From positions 186,001 through 250,000 of the forward strand of contig MU271160.1 of NCBI GenBank assembly GCA_021432605.1: DNA of 64,000 nt. The letters are read 5' to 3'. This document shows positions 1 through 10,931 of the stretch, in pieces; the stretch's first letter is position 1; every line of letters begins with the position of its first letter. The notes beneath the pieces were generated by a model. It had not been told where the DNA came from, searched no databases, and was given only the letters and a program-made list of their open reading frames with translations. The translations under genes and the position numbers were made by a program. Origin of the DNA: Coniochaeta sp. PMI_546. Taxonomy: Eukaryota > Ascomycota > Sordariomycetes > Coniochaetales > Coniochaetaceae.

Positions 1-510
1 TACGTGCATGTGTTGTGTCTGCACGAGTATCTGGTTTGGGTATGTATGTTTGTCGAAGAGAAAGGGATGCTTCGGGTAAGCGAAAGGCGGTGATTTATCT
101 TGAGGACCGGTCGTCAATTGACTCTAGGAATGAGGAATGAAATTGGCATCTGGGAAAGTGACCTGTTGCTTCTTGCTGATGAACAATACAAAGGAGGAAC
201 CTCCCGGTTGTCCTGGAAATTGGGGAGGCTAGGCGAAGTGGAGACAGGTGCGCTCGAATGGGAGGTGCAGGATATTTTGGTCTGAGCTGAGACAGAGAAG
301 GCCAAGCTAAAGTGGTTGCAGGATTATCCCGATTGGGCTAGACTACTTTTACAGGCAAAGAAGCAAGGTACGTACCTGTCACGGGCCAGCAAGCTGAGTT
401 TCACCGAACTTTTGCCAGCATTCTTTTCCGGTCAACACCAAGAGATCCAACATCACGAGTCTCGCTTTGATCAGCCATTTAACGGGGCGGATTGGGGACG
501 ACACATCAAA
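1..510. other. Upstream region of the uL14m gene
   Basis: No convincing gene is seen here. Short open frames exist on both strands but overlap each other and match nothing I recognise. The last few hundred bases are presumably the promoter and 5' leader of the uL14m gene that starts at 511. Confidence 0.4.
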
Positions 511-1070
511 ATGATTCAATTAAAGGTATGCAACCTCTTAGTACACAGGCTGTCTCTGACGTCTTTGTGAGAGACAAGACTAACAGAGGCCATGTTTGCA
601 GACGATGCTTAACTGCATCGACAACTCGGGCGCCGCCCTTGTCGAATGCGCCATGGTCGTCGGCCAGAAGAGACATGCGTCAATAGGTGAGTGCCACTGC
701 TCCCTCTCTTCAATGCTGCTTGCCTGCAGTTATAGAAAGAACAAAGCTAACCGTCGGCCCCCCGCAACCCTGATTAGGTGATCGAATCGTTGTCGTCGTG
801 CAAGAACAAAGAAGCGCCCACGCTGCCGGTATGGCATCAGCTGGCGGTACCAAAGTCAAGAGAGGCGATATCAGACACGCAGTAGTCGTACGGACGAGAT
901 ACAGGGTCGGCAGACGCGACGGCAGTGCGGTCCGGTTCGATGACAACGCATGTGTGCTCATCAACAAGGCCGGAGACCCGATCGGTAGTCGCATCAACGG
1001 TGTTGTCGGTCAAGAATTGCGGAAGAAGAAGTGGAGCAAGATACTAAGCATGGCTCCCATGCAGGTATGA
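511..1070 (+). CDS. MRPL38: Mitochondrial large-subunit ribosomal protein uL14m (L14)
   Basis: This encodes the mitochondrial ribosomal protein of the universal uL14 family, which sits at the subunit interface and contacts rRNA of the large subunit. I model three exons, 511-525, 602-686 and 778-1070, giving 130 residues, close to bacterial L14 (about 122). Family signatures are visible: MIQ at the start, CIDNSGA, the stretch [14 protein letters not shown] and the later [11 protein letters not shown]. The first exon is only five codons. The start is fixed by MIQLK, which matches the usual L14 start, and by the GT donor directly after it. Both introns (76 and 91 nt) have GT...AG ends and splice without breaking the L14 alignment. 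The 3' neighbour RPB9 is convergent. Confidence 0.93.
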
Positions 1071-1631
1071 GTGGACAGAGGAGGAGTACAAGCTTCGGTT
1101 GTCACGACGCTCTCTGTGTGCCCAAGTGGCAGAAGATGAGAGCTGTACACTACGGGCTACGGACGAAGCGTGTATACTATAGATCCAAGTCGCAGTGTTT
1201 GTCAGGGTGGCATCGTGGCTGGTGTATAATTAAATGCTTAGAGGTATCACCAAGCCTGACAGCGTGGTTGGTCGAGCAGGCAGCAATATATCATGATGTT
1301 GCAACACAGAGAAGTAGTGAGATACACATGCAAGACCTGATGACTGTTCCAGTTCTGTTGATTCCACTAAGAGAACAAATCCATCCATAAACTCCAATAG
1401 AATGAATATTCGTGATGCAACAAACTCCGTGCCGGTCCCTGAGCGGGAACCTCCCTCAACGCCATTTTATCCACGCAATCCGAATTCGAGGCCAGTCCGG
1501 TGGGGTATCGTACGTAGATGCGGGCGGATCAGTCGAAGATCTCACCACATTCGCAGCAAACATAGAACAATTTCTGTAGCCGAATGTCTTAGTAAAAAAA
1601 CAAAAACGCGCTTGTCGACCGAGAGCCTTTT
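1071..1631. other. Intergenic region between uL14m and the RPB9 gap
   Basis: Small open frames only. Because RPB9 ends inside the assembly gap, its 3' untranslated region should lie in the upper part of this stretch. Nothing else can be supported. Confidence 0.4.
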
Positions 1632-1658
1632 GGGGGGGGGGGGGGGGGNNNNNNNNNN
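1632..1658. other. Assembly gap: 17-G homopolymer followed by 10 N
   Basis: There is a run of 17 G at 1632-1648, then ten N at 1649-1658. The gap falls inside the last exon of RPB9. About a dozen codons of the second zinc ribbon that should follow are missing, so the true missing length is probably more than ten bases. Confidence 0.95.
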
Positions 1659-2521
1659 ACCATTCCTGTCTCAGCACTTCGCTGCTGGGACTGGAAGAAA
1701 ACAGCTTCGGGATGCTTGCAGACAGGACAGGTCTTGTTTGCTCGCGGAAGCTAGAGACAACATGTGTCAGCCAAGTCATGACTCACAAAACCCGGAAAGA
1801 AAGGAAATCCAGCCGGTTGGAAGACAAGAGTTGGGCGGTGAGGGTAGCTGCAAAGGGCATGGCAGTGTAGCTCCCATGTAAGCTAGTCCCATAAGCAGGT
1901 CGGCGGGTTCCAGCAGTCCTGCATCAGGTCATCGTCATCGTCGTCTTCGACTTGCTGACGAGGCTCTCCCGCGTACCACAGAAGTTCTTCCTCAGAAAGA
2001 ATGAAACCAGTACTCGTGAGGGACCCAACGAGGCTGTCTTCGCTTGTGTCATCAATGTCATCATCAGGATAGTCATAGTCCATGTCGTCGTCTTCAGCCT
2101 CATCGTCGATGTCCTCGATATGCTCGGGAACAAGAACATCTTTGCAGATATGGCATCTAATGACATCTCCGCACTGGGCGCAAAGCACACTGGGGAAGGG
2201 GGCACGAGTGGAGGGAGCACTCTCAGGAGGGGTTGGACTGGAGGAAGGGGCTTTACCCACCGTTGGATCTGAGCCCACATCCTGCGTTACTCCAGCCGTC
2301 TCGCCGGCCGAGTTGCTCAAACTGTGACGAAAGATACACGTGGAGGCGGCTTCCTCGGTGTATGCGCATGTTCGGCATTCGAACATGAGCTTGTGGTTGA
2401 CCTCATCCTCTCGGGGATACAGCATGTTGCTGCACTCGGAGCAGAAGCGAAATGTGATCTGCTCATCCTTTTTGTGTTTCGTGCCTGCGTCGGACGCAGC
2501 TGAAGCTGCAGGGCTGGCCAT
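1659..2521 (-). CDS. RPB9: RNA polymerase II subunit RPB9 (3' end missing in gap)
   Basis: RPB9 is the small two-zinc-ribbon subunit of RNA polymerase II, with roles in start-site choice, elongation and fidelity. Exon 1 (2521-2261, 87 codons) carries the first ribbon, with CSEC near residue 27 and CRTC near residue 49, and ends at the conserved DPT. A 510-nt intron (2260-1751, donor GTGGGT, acceptor CTAG) joins it in phase 0 to an exon reading LPRANKTCPVC and then FFQSQQRSAETGM. This is the conserved start of the second ribbon. The exon runs into the N gap at 1659, so the last Cys pair and the stop codon are not visible. If the intron is not removed, the frame stays open to a stop at 1883 and gives a different acidic C-terminus. 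The residual doubt is only about which form is made. Confidence 0.9.
1883..2260 (-). other. In-frame open intron extension of RPB9 (possible alternative C-terminus)
   Basis: Reading on from RPB9 exon 1 through the intron gives 125 more codons before a TAG at 1883. The peptide has a Ser/Pro-rich linker, a paired-cysteine motif (CAQC then CHIC, five residues apart) and a strongly acidic tail rich in Asp and Glu. It resembles coding sequence rather than random intron. It could be a retained-intron isoform or chance; the sequence alone cannot decide. Confidence 0.45.
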
Positions 2522-3681
2522 TTTCAGAGCTGCGGTTCGACTGTGCGAGGCGCGAGCTGGGATCTGGTTTCGGGCGATTCGAGAAAGCGGTTGTCAAGGA
2601 CCGTGATCGAGAAGCGTCGTATGAAGGTATTCGCGTTGAGAATCGCAAGTCGGTCTAGCTCCCGATCTAGTATTTAGTTTGGAGGATGTCTCGGGCAGGC
2701 TTGTGGAACGTGGAGGCGAGGTTGAAGTTGAGGTTGATGTTGAGTTTGGCAAGGTGTGATGGAGGTATGGGGATGTGGTGGTTGCGATGCTTTGATCAGC
2801 AAAAAACTGGTGTGGGGGGAAGTTGACGGCAACGAGCGGGCCCACTCTTTCGACGCAGGCACAACGAAGAGCTGTGGTGAAGCGGCAGCGAGAGCACCTG
2901 GACTTTTCAACTTCACCTCACCGGCTCACCCTTCACCTCAGCTCCAAATTCATTTCCCTTTCGATTCAAAGCGATATGCTAGCGCGCCTACAATCACGAG
3001 GGATGATCAGGAATCCCATAATTGCTTCAGCTTCTGACTCTGTTTAGTCCATTCCATTCCCTTCTTCCGAGCCAATTGCCAGGAGTCGTAGTGCAAGTGA
3101 GATCTCGCCCTACGCCGGGAAACCCTCGTGATTCACTCGCTGGTCCCAAATAAAGTGGCTGCCACACCACCGAGAAGTCCTGTTACAGGTGATCATCCCC
3201 ATTGACGCCGTACCTGCCGTAGGTCCGACTCGAGTTCATGAATGTGACCTGGTGATGTGTGATGTGATGGAAGAATGACCCGCTTTCTGAGTGACGGTTT
3301 GAGTCCCGGTCCCCAAATTGACAGGGCAGTCTGGAGAAAACCCCGCGGCATCAGTGACACCCCTGTCACAGCTTGCTTGTTGCTCCACCAATGCAGGTCG
3401 GGGCCGTCAGGGCAGTGCCGACCCCGCGTGATGCTTAAGAATGAGCGAGCGCCTTTCCCTCCTCAAAGCTGAACTTCACTCTTCCCCACCTTTGGCTACC
3501 ACACGTCATCTGCTTTCGTGCTTCACTGCTTGCTTTCAGCTCGAGATTACCTTTCTATCTTACCTTACCTATATACACATCCAGGTTACCAACTTTCGAA
3601 TTTGACTTTCCGCAGTTCCTGCAAGTCAACTCGCATCTGCCTGCTGAAGGTCAACAACCATCGCCCGTCCACACTACCAGA
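2522..3681. other. Divergent intergenic region, RPB9 and Pin1
   Basis: This 1.16-kb region separates two divergent genes, so it should hold both promoters and leaders. Pyrimidine-rich tracts and a TACCTTACCTATATA stretch lie at about 3559-3575 upstream of the Pin1 start. No coding potential beyond short shadow frames. Confidence 0.4.
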
Positions 3682-4390
3682 ATGAGCGATGTAAGTAACC
3701 GGTCATGGCACCCTTGAGGAAGTCCCGGTGCATATTACAGATCATGAAGCTAACCACATGCTCTCCCTCTCTAGCAAGCCGAGACCGGTCTCCCATCTGG
3801 ATGGGAAGTGCGTCACAGCAACAGCAAGAACCTACCCTACTACTTCAACGCCGCCGAGAAAAACTCACGATGGGAGCCTCCAGAGGGCACCAACACCGAG
3901 AAGCTCAAGGTATACATGGCCAAGTATCACAGCGGCACCTTCCAACCCACCGAGGGAGCCCAGCCGGGTAAGATCCGGGCGGCACATCTGCTAGTCAAGC
4001 ATGCGGAGAGCCGGAGGCCGTCGAGCTGGCGCGAGGTGAGTACATCCACCGTCTCTTTAGCTATCACGACGATGGTCGTGTTGGAAAAGACGCTAACTAT
4101 GACCTTTTTTCCGGTTCTGTCAGGCGTCAATCACCCGCACAAAGGACGAAGCCCGCGAGATAATCAAGCGTCACGAAGAAACCATCAAAAGCGGCAAAGC
4201 TAGCCTCGGTGACCTGGCCGAAACGGAGTCGGACTGCAGCAGTGCGCGGAAGAGGGGTGATCTCGGGTATTTCGGCCGCGGAGACATGCAAAAGGAGTTC
4301 GAGGACGCTGCCTTTGCGTTACAGCCTGGCGAGATCAGCGGCATCGTCGACACCGCGAGTGGGTTGCATTTGATCGAGAGACTGGAATGA
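3682..4390 (+). CDS. ESS1: Pin1/Ess1-type peptidyl-prolyl cis-trans isomerase
   Basis: This is a parvulin-type prolyl isomerase that acts on phospho-Ser/Thr-Pro sites, including the RNA polymerase II C-terminal domain. Three exons, 3682-3690, 3775-4035 and 4124-4390, encode 178 residues, the usual fungal length. The N-terminal WW domain is clear (LPSGWEVRHS through YYFN to SRWEPP). The catalytic domain follows with IRAAHLLVKH, a basic phosphate-binding patch (SRRPSSWRE), the Cys-containing SDCSSARKRGDLG and the end GLHLIERLE. Exon 1 is a nine-base exon (M-S-D) directly followed by GTAAGT. Both introns are phase 0, 84 and 88 nt. The upstream neighbour RPB9 is also a polymerase II component, but that is probably coincidental. 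Confidence 0.96.
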
Positions 4391-5046
4391 TTACAGTAAA
4401 ATGGGGTCAACTGGACCGAAAACCTACGACGAGGAAAAGTGCAGGTAGTGGAGCAAAAAGTTTAGTTGAGGGCAAAGTCTACAGCGGCTTTGTCAAGATC
4501 CTGAGCATTGCGGCAACAACGCCGTTTCTGCAGTAGCCATTGGCACCAGTACAGCACTGGGGATCAATTGAAATCCTCTGTGACTCCAGCTCCTCTCAAC
4601 AGGGAGTGCTCGACAAGTGCGCGATATTAACCAAGTTCCCTTGCCTACTATACATCTTCAGTCCTACATCCACTTCGGTATGACATTTCCGTACCTTCTC
4701 CGCATCCTGATTCATAGGCACGAGAACAGACAGTATCGCGGTTCAGTAAAATGAACGAGGCCAACAATGTGCATTTGCCTTGTGTATGTGTCTCTGTTTA
4801 TGTTGCCCCTTCAATGCCGCTCGTGGCCAGCGTCTCGCTTCTGACTGGTATATGTCGAAATGAAAAAGCCGATGCAAAATAGATCAAGGACTGAGGATAC
4901 CTGCCTCGGCCATCTATGTACTTTCCCTTGATTGCCATACATTCACACAGCAAGCAAAACAACCAATCGAACGAACTTTTCCAAACCAACACCATTTCAC
5001 CGACCACATCTAGTCCTACATGACCAAATGAGTCTCGGAAACAATG
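4391..5046. other. Convergent intergenic region
   Basis: 3' flanks of the Pin1 and LrgAB-like genes, which converge here. No coding or RNA feature is recognised. Confidence 0.4.
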
Positions 5047-7193
5047 CTACTGCACCCTGGCAACGACCCATCCGCCCAGCTGGGGAATCATGGTGAAGCC
5101 CACCGTAGCGACGCCAAAGACTGTCATGGCCAGGGCTGAGTAGGGCGCCGCATCCGATCCGCCCTCGTACAGATGTGCTGTGCCCATGGCTGCGGCGTTG
5201 ATGCCTATTGTCACGCCGGACGCTATTATTCTGGTTGTGTTCTCCTGTGGGGTAGGTGTAGACGTAGATGGCGTCGTGTCATGCGACCCGTCAACTACCC
5301 GTGCTGCATTTTCAGGAGCCGTTGTACTTTGACGGAAATCGTGACCCGTGGCCGCATCTCCCTGCGTGTTGTTACTTGACTCGGCGCCTTTCTGTGTGGT
5401 ATTGCTTCCAAGACCTCCGTTTTGGATTGACTTCCAATGCAGTGTAGTCTTCTGCCGCAACTTTCCAATCTTCGCCTCGGCCATCTCCATGAGTCGAGCA
5501 AGCGATTCGCCCGCTCCCAGGCCAAGCAGCATCTGACACATGATACCGTTGACCACGGCCATCGCAGCACTTAGGCCAACATCGCCCCCGATCCTGGCAA
5601 CAGCCGGTGCGCCAAGGGCAAGCGTGACCGTCCTCGCGACAAAAGCAAGATCATATCTCGCCTGACTATGCGGTCCGAGTACCTCTTTGGCGAGAAGCGG
5701 CCCAAGAATCACATTTGCAAGCGCGGCGGTACATGAGACAACTAGAATCGTGAAGCCGGCGCTGGAGAGTAGCCGTCGACGGTATTCCCACAATTTCAGA
5801 CCCCAGCAAACGAGTCCTGCGGAGAGGATAGCGTTCGCGACATCTCCAGCAGCGACGCCAGGGTGTGGCCTGTGGGCATAATCAGGACTCGACGAGTCGC
5901 GACTGGAAAAGCCGAAGTCGAGGTAGGGTCCCGAGTCGGGGTGGCTGCGGTGCATGACTAAATCTGTAAAGGTCGTGTTGCGCTCGAGTGTCGAAAGCAC
6001 TACCTCCATGTCACGGCTGCTGCGGTGACTTTCTGCTGCGGCATATGCTAGCAACCCCATCGCCGTCCAGAGAACCGGGTTACAGGTGACGGAGAGAACG
6101 ATGCGGGCTTTCGGCCGTAAAGGTTGGAGAACGGGAAAAGTGCTGGTTCTGATACTTGTTTGGAGAGCTTGTGTTGTTGTCCAGATGGCGAGGAGAAGGG
6201 ATATACCCAGGGGCTCTTCAAAGCCGGCACCGTAACGAAGGGGGATGCCAATGACAAGCGTGAAGAACCAGCTCGAAATGAGCAGAGGGTGGTCAAGTAC
6301 CCAATCTTCACCTCTCCATGAAGACGGTCTGTCAAAGTCATCTGCTGGGGCCACAGAAGCGCATCCTACAGCGGGCCCCTCAACATCATCTCTGTCTGTC
6401 TGCTGACCGAGGTTTTGAATACTAGCCGCTGAAGAGACATCAGACATGGATGCTGGGAGTTTGCCGCATATGACACCGAGGATACGTCCCGTAGACCGCT
6501 CGTTCTTGGGAGGGAATGACGCCTCTTCATCACCAAGTCGGCCGCAACGTCGGTGTAAGGGAGAGTGTCGAGCACATGAGCTGAGTATCTCTTGCGAACA
6601 CGCTGCCATGAGGTAGACTGCGGTTGTTGAGACAACGCCTGCGGTGACTAGGTGAGCGTAGCACATCAGCACATCAGCACTGGTGAGTAAGTCTCAGACA
6701 GCGACGTATGGATTTACGTACCAAAACATGCTATAATCCTGGCAATAGTGTCACCCGACGCAACTGGCGAACGAGCGAGCATGACGATAGGAATCGAAAA
6801 TCCGATGGACATATGCCTATTGACCAAGTTTGTCTGGCGTTCCTCGAGTCAGCGGTGGTCCGAGACAATGGTGACGCCAGCCACGAGCCCAGGGGCCTGG
6901 GACAAACTCACCGGTTGTCGTAGATGCTTTGCATAGAAGTCCTCCAACCCATCCCAACAGCAGCCCAAGAGGAGTAGCAACACGAATAGGAGGAACATCG
7001 CTAAGATAGACGAAGGGAAGGGAAACGGGCTGAGCTCAGTAGCCATCTCCAGGCCAAACATGAGCAGTTGCGCAACCAAGCCCAGAGCTATTGCTTTAAG
7101 GCCAAGGACAATCCTCACCAGCCGGCCTCGATGATGCTGCAAGCGCACTTCGACGATTGCGAAGACGCTTGGAAAGCAACACGGTACTATCAT
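5047..7193 (-). CDS. LrgA-LrgB fusion membrane protein (fungal LrgB-like)
   Basis: This belongs to the CidA/LrgA-CidB/LrgB family. Bacterial members are holin-like, and the plant plastid fusion homologue PLGG1 moves glycolate and glycerate. The fungal role is not established. I model exons 7193-6912, 6833-6722 and 6647-5047, giving 664 residues. The N-terminal part is LrgA-like, with hydrophobic helices around residues 35-90 and the motif FPSSILAM. The LrgB half has several membrane segments, including FVARTVTLALGAPAVARIGG, a low-complexity Ser/Thr insert, and a closing segment GINAAAMGTAHLY typical of LrgB. Introns are 78 and 74 nt. Intron 2 contains an 8-bp tandem duplication that doubles a GCTGAT branch-like site; splicing to the TAG at 6650-6648 keeps the frame. 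The ATG is uncertain and an upstream exon is possible. Confidence 0.8.
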
Positions 7194-9197
7194 GGTCACT
7201 ACTGATGAGATCCTGGCGAGGTCTCAGAGACCGAGACAAGATTGAAACATGTTGCAGATATTGCAGTGCTTATCAACAGTCTAGAAGGCGCCATCCAAGA
7301 GCTTAGTCCCTGTAGCCACCGCATCAAACCACACGCTGCTGTAATCCCGGCGTCATGCACCACGGTCATCCTGTGTTCCTGGTGGCAAGGCACCACAGAG
7401 GATCTCATTGCGTAGACGGATAATTACCTTCACTTTGTTCCAAACAACGCTAATCCGCAGCAGTTGTACAGCAAAGCAAACTGGATGTCCTGAGAAGGAC
7501 GGAATCATGTACGGAGCAAAGGGATCAGTGTCGTTTGCTCGTAATTAGCCTCCTGACGTGGCTCAGAGAGTGATATCATAGGTGGGCCGGGTGTTATATC
7601 GGTGAGAGTGACTATTTTGAGCGGTACCTTGACCAGAAGCGACAGGCAACAAGCATGCGCTGTCCTGCATATCTCGAGTCAAACAGAGGATCACGAATCC
7701 CAGGTACCGGCCAGGAGACAGGCAACCAGGCGAGACAAGCCTCGCACGACCGGAATAGTCTTAAGTTTATAGCCCAATAGTGATCAACGTTAACACCTAT
7801 TGAGCCTGCTCGAGGAATTGCAACGAGCCAACAGGAGGCAGAAATGGAGCCTGGGCCGTAATTGAAGCTACTCGGTCCACGGTGGCCCGATATGTGATAT
7901 CTCACGTTGACCTGTCGTCGCGGGCCAAGAAAACTCAGTATTTTCCGGGCCCCAAGCGGCTCTGTTTGCCTTGCGTCAACCCGCACTGGCGGGATCAGCG
8001 GACGCAAGTCATGGCTGGGTACAATCAGACGCATCCCCTTCCGTTCCAAGCTAGATCGCTGCCGAATCGAGCCAGGAGGGAAGGGAAGACCTGCAGAAGA
8101 GGCGCTCAACGGGAGACATGGGATAGACGGGGGACGAGGGTTCCAAAGCCGCTGTCAGATCTGACAGACGAGGCGCCAGTGTTTGTGAGTAGGAAATGTG
8201 CGGATGATGGGGCCGAGCTTCTGCGGCATGCGCAGATCCTTGGCATGGACCCTAGACCTCCTGAACTTCTCAGCTATCCCAGAAGGGCTCAGACAAACGA
8301 AACATGGCAGGAACCCGAGCGCAGACAGCTTTGTGGTCGGTGTTTGTTCCACAGCTTGCGGATTGTGGCTAAGGACATGCAGGCTTCCGGCTCTGGAAGA
8401 GCGGATCGTTGCCGGTCTAAGCCGCCAGAGGATCCGCTCATGATTGGGAGAATGGGTTGTGGGAAGTTTAGATGTTCTGCCATGAACTTGAGCTGTCCAC
8501 TGGGCAGAAGTGACAATGCTGCGCAGGTATTCCACCTTGTGGCAGGTGTGGTTCTGTTGGACAAGTCGTTAAACGAAGCTCCCGTACACAACGGCAGGTT
8601 TGTGTTGCCTCCTTGGCGAGATGCGTTAAGCATAATTGCTGACTGTTGGGCAGTTACAAGGCACGGGATTTAGCCCGTGGTACGCGATATCCACGTTGTT
8701 GTCGTAGTCCAGAGCGTCTTCTTTGGTCGGGTAGGCAACGGCCGAAAAGACATTATCGTCCCGGATTCCGCCAACTCACCACGGAGAAAACAGACGGTGA
8801 GAGCTCTGGGAGTAATTGGTCTGATGAAAGAAAGATTGAAGGACACAAGATGACGTGGTTCCATGATTTTGAACTTCCGAATGTCCTGATGGGGGTTCCG
8901 TACATCTTTCAAGACGAGGTGAAGTTGATGGTGGGGTCCAATGCACAACACAGTACAAAGTAGACAGTGCGCTGAGGCTTACCTCAACATAGGGGGTTGT
9001 CGTTGCGTTGATGGATTTGGCGGGGCACTTTTGCGTTCTGTCCCCTAGTCTAAACAAACGCGATTGCAACGACTTCACGCTGGATGCCAGGACGATTGAG
9101 ACACCTCACGTACGGCAGAAATAGTCAGAGGTTTGCTTTGGCAGCTCGCTCATACGCGCTCTGAGCCACCGTGCAATGGGTTGAGTTTGCGTTTACC
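7194..9197. other. 2-kb region with unassigned ORFs
   Basis: The longest frame is 7882-8673 on the plus strand (263 codons), with overlapping frames of 165, 126 and 114 codons on the minus strand. None shows a recognisable domain, signal peptide or hydrophobic pattern. The predicted plus-strand protein is Arg-, Cys- and Pro-rich, like a chance translation. The 5' end of the LrgAB transcript and the promoter of the HAUS3-like gene should lie at the two edges. Confidence 0.35.
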
Positions 9198-10931
9198 ATG
9201 GATACTGAGACTCTATCATCCATAATTCGTGGCTATGACGCGTCCCTCGATCCGCAAGATGTCAAAACAGCCTTGGACCAAGACGAGTCCGGGACGTTAG
9301 CTGAGTGGGCAGCAACCCATCTGACGTCTGATACTTTGTTGACAGCTGAAGAGCTCCTTCAGTGAGTTTGTTCTTCCACACTTGAAGCTTCCCACCACTA
9401 AGAATTGCCTAGATATTCAGCTCTGGAAAAGTCTGGGAGGGCCAATCAACTAGACGCATCAATCGACGTCGCAAGCGGGCAGATTTTTCATGACGAGGAA
9501 ATCAGGACTGCTATTCAAGAGTTAAATCGCGCTACGGATGCCATCAGCAAACAGACCGAGACCCTCAGGCACCAGCAAGACGCCTTGGCCAGGCTCATCA
9601 AGAGTGAATCAAAAGACACTCGGGACCGAGCAAGCCTGGACCTCAAGCAGTCACAAGCTTTGGAGCTCGATCGCAAGGCAGTGTTGTCGTCTGTAAGCGG
9701 CTTGTCTGGGGATATCGAGCTTCGCCTTTCTGAACTGGACTTGCACGGCAGCGGTGCTCTCGACAAGACCCAGCATCTTGTGCATTCGCTGTTGGCGGCA
9801 GACGATAAACTACTGACCAGCTTACAGAAGCTTGGATGGGAACTAGAGACCGAAGACCCTCAGGAGAAGCACAATGTCAAGCAACTGCAAGATATCTGTG
9901 CCAGATTGATCAAGTACAGCGTTGAGACCTGCAGGACGAGGCTTGACCGTGCTTATTTGGAGGCACTGGAGGCGGCTCCTACCACGAATAGCCATCAAAT
10001 TATCGAAGGTGAAGATATGGCGACCGTCCAAGATGAATTGGAATCACTCTACTCCGAGATATTACCGGTCGCTCAAATGTCCGTCGAGCAGCAGTATCTG
10101 GCACCGGCGCTCAAATCTCTGTCTTCGAGAAATGAGAAGAGCTTCGCCAAGACAGCACAAGCCATCGGCTACGTGAGTTTATCTGCGCATATGATCTATA
10201 TCGTAACTGACATGTCTCAGATACGCGATTGTCTAGACTATCTTGTAGAGAAGACTGAAGGCTTCTGCTCTCGTCTTGAGGTTTTTCATGCTCATCAGTC
10301 AGCGACATCTCAGTTGATTGCTGTTTCTCGAGCTGAACTGGCAACAAAGGTGGAACGCCAGTCAACGAAGGAGTGTCGCCCAACAGTCGGAGCCTCACCC
10401 GCAAGACGACGCAAATCCTCCGGCCAGGGTAGTAGCATGTCACCAGTTCGTAGCCGTGCAGGCCCAACATCGAGGCAGAGGAGACGGTCCTCTGGTGTCG
10501 GTATCACCACTGATGAGGCACCCTTGGAACAACTGCTTCGAATGTTGGCGCTCTCGTTACCCGTGGAAGAGGATATTGTCCAGTCTTCCTCCTCCAACCC
10601 GCAAATGGCAGCTCTAGCGACTGCACTTGCCGATCGGACAGGCAAGGTCGGGGATGTAGCGTCAAACGTCCAAGAATCGTTTGAGGGAAGCGCTACGACT
10701 CAAATCAAAGACTCCTCTCTGGCTTTCAGGGCCTTGCGAGACACACTCCTTGCGGAGAGTCCTTTCGGCAAAGTTAGGCTAGTCGACCCGGAAATTGAAA
10801 GCTCCATTCAGGTCCTGGACCAGGAGCTTGACAAAATGAGGAGGAAACTGGAGCAGATGGATTCAGAGGTTACCTTGATACGAGGTCGACGAGGGAAGCA
10901 GGACGAGCTCATTCGACGTTGGGGTTCCTAG
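9198..10931 (+). CDS. Augmin (HAUS) complex subunit 3-like coiled-coil protein
   Basis: This is a likely homologue of HAUS3/AugC, a subunit of augmin. Augmin recruits gamma-tubulin to existing spindle microtubules for branching nucleation. Three exons, 9198-9361, 9413-10172 and 10221-10931, encode 544 residues. The N-terminal 70 residues match the HAUS3 pattern: a short helical module (LAEWAATHL), then LLTAEELLQYSALEKSG, which corresponds to the segment before the conserved (I/L)xKSG in animal HAUS3. The rest is predicted coiled coil rich in Glu, Gln and Leu, with a basic Ser-rich linker near residues 350-390. The start ATG has a good context (ACCATGG). Introns are 51 and 48 nt; the second is open in frame, so intron retention would add only 16 residues. 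The assignment rests on the N-terminal pattern and length. Confidence 0.72.

Noticed and set aside
6661-6680. Apparent frameshift in the LrgAB gene
   Set aside because: Using a downstream TAG acceptor restores the frame, so the duplication lies in an intron and the gene is intact.
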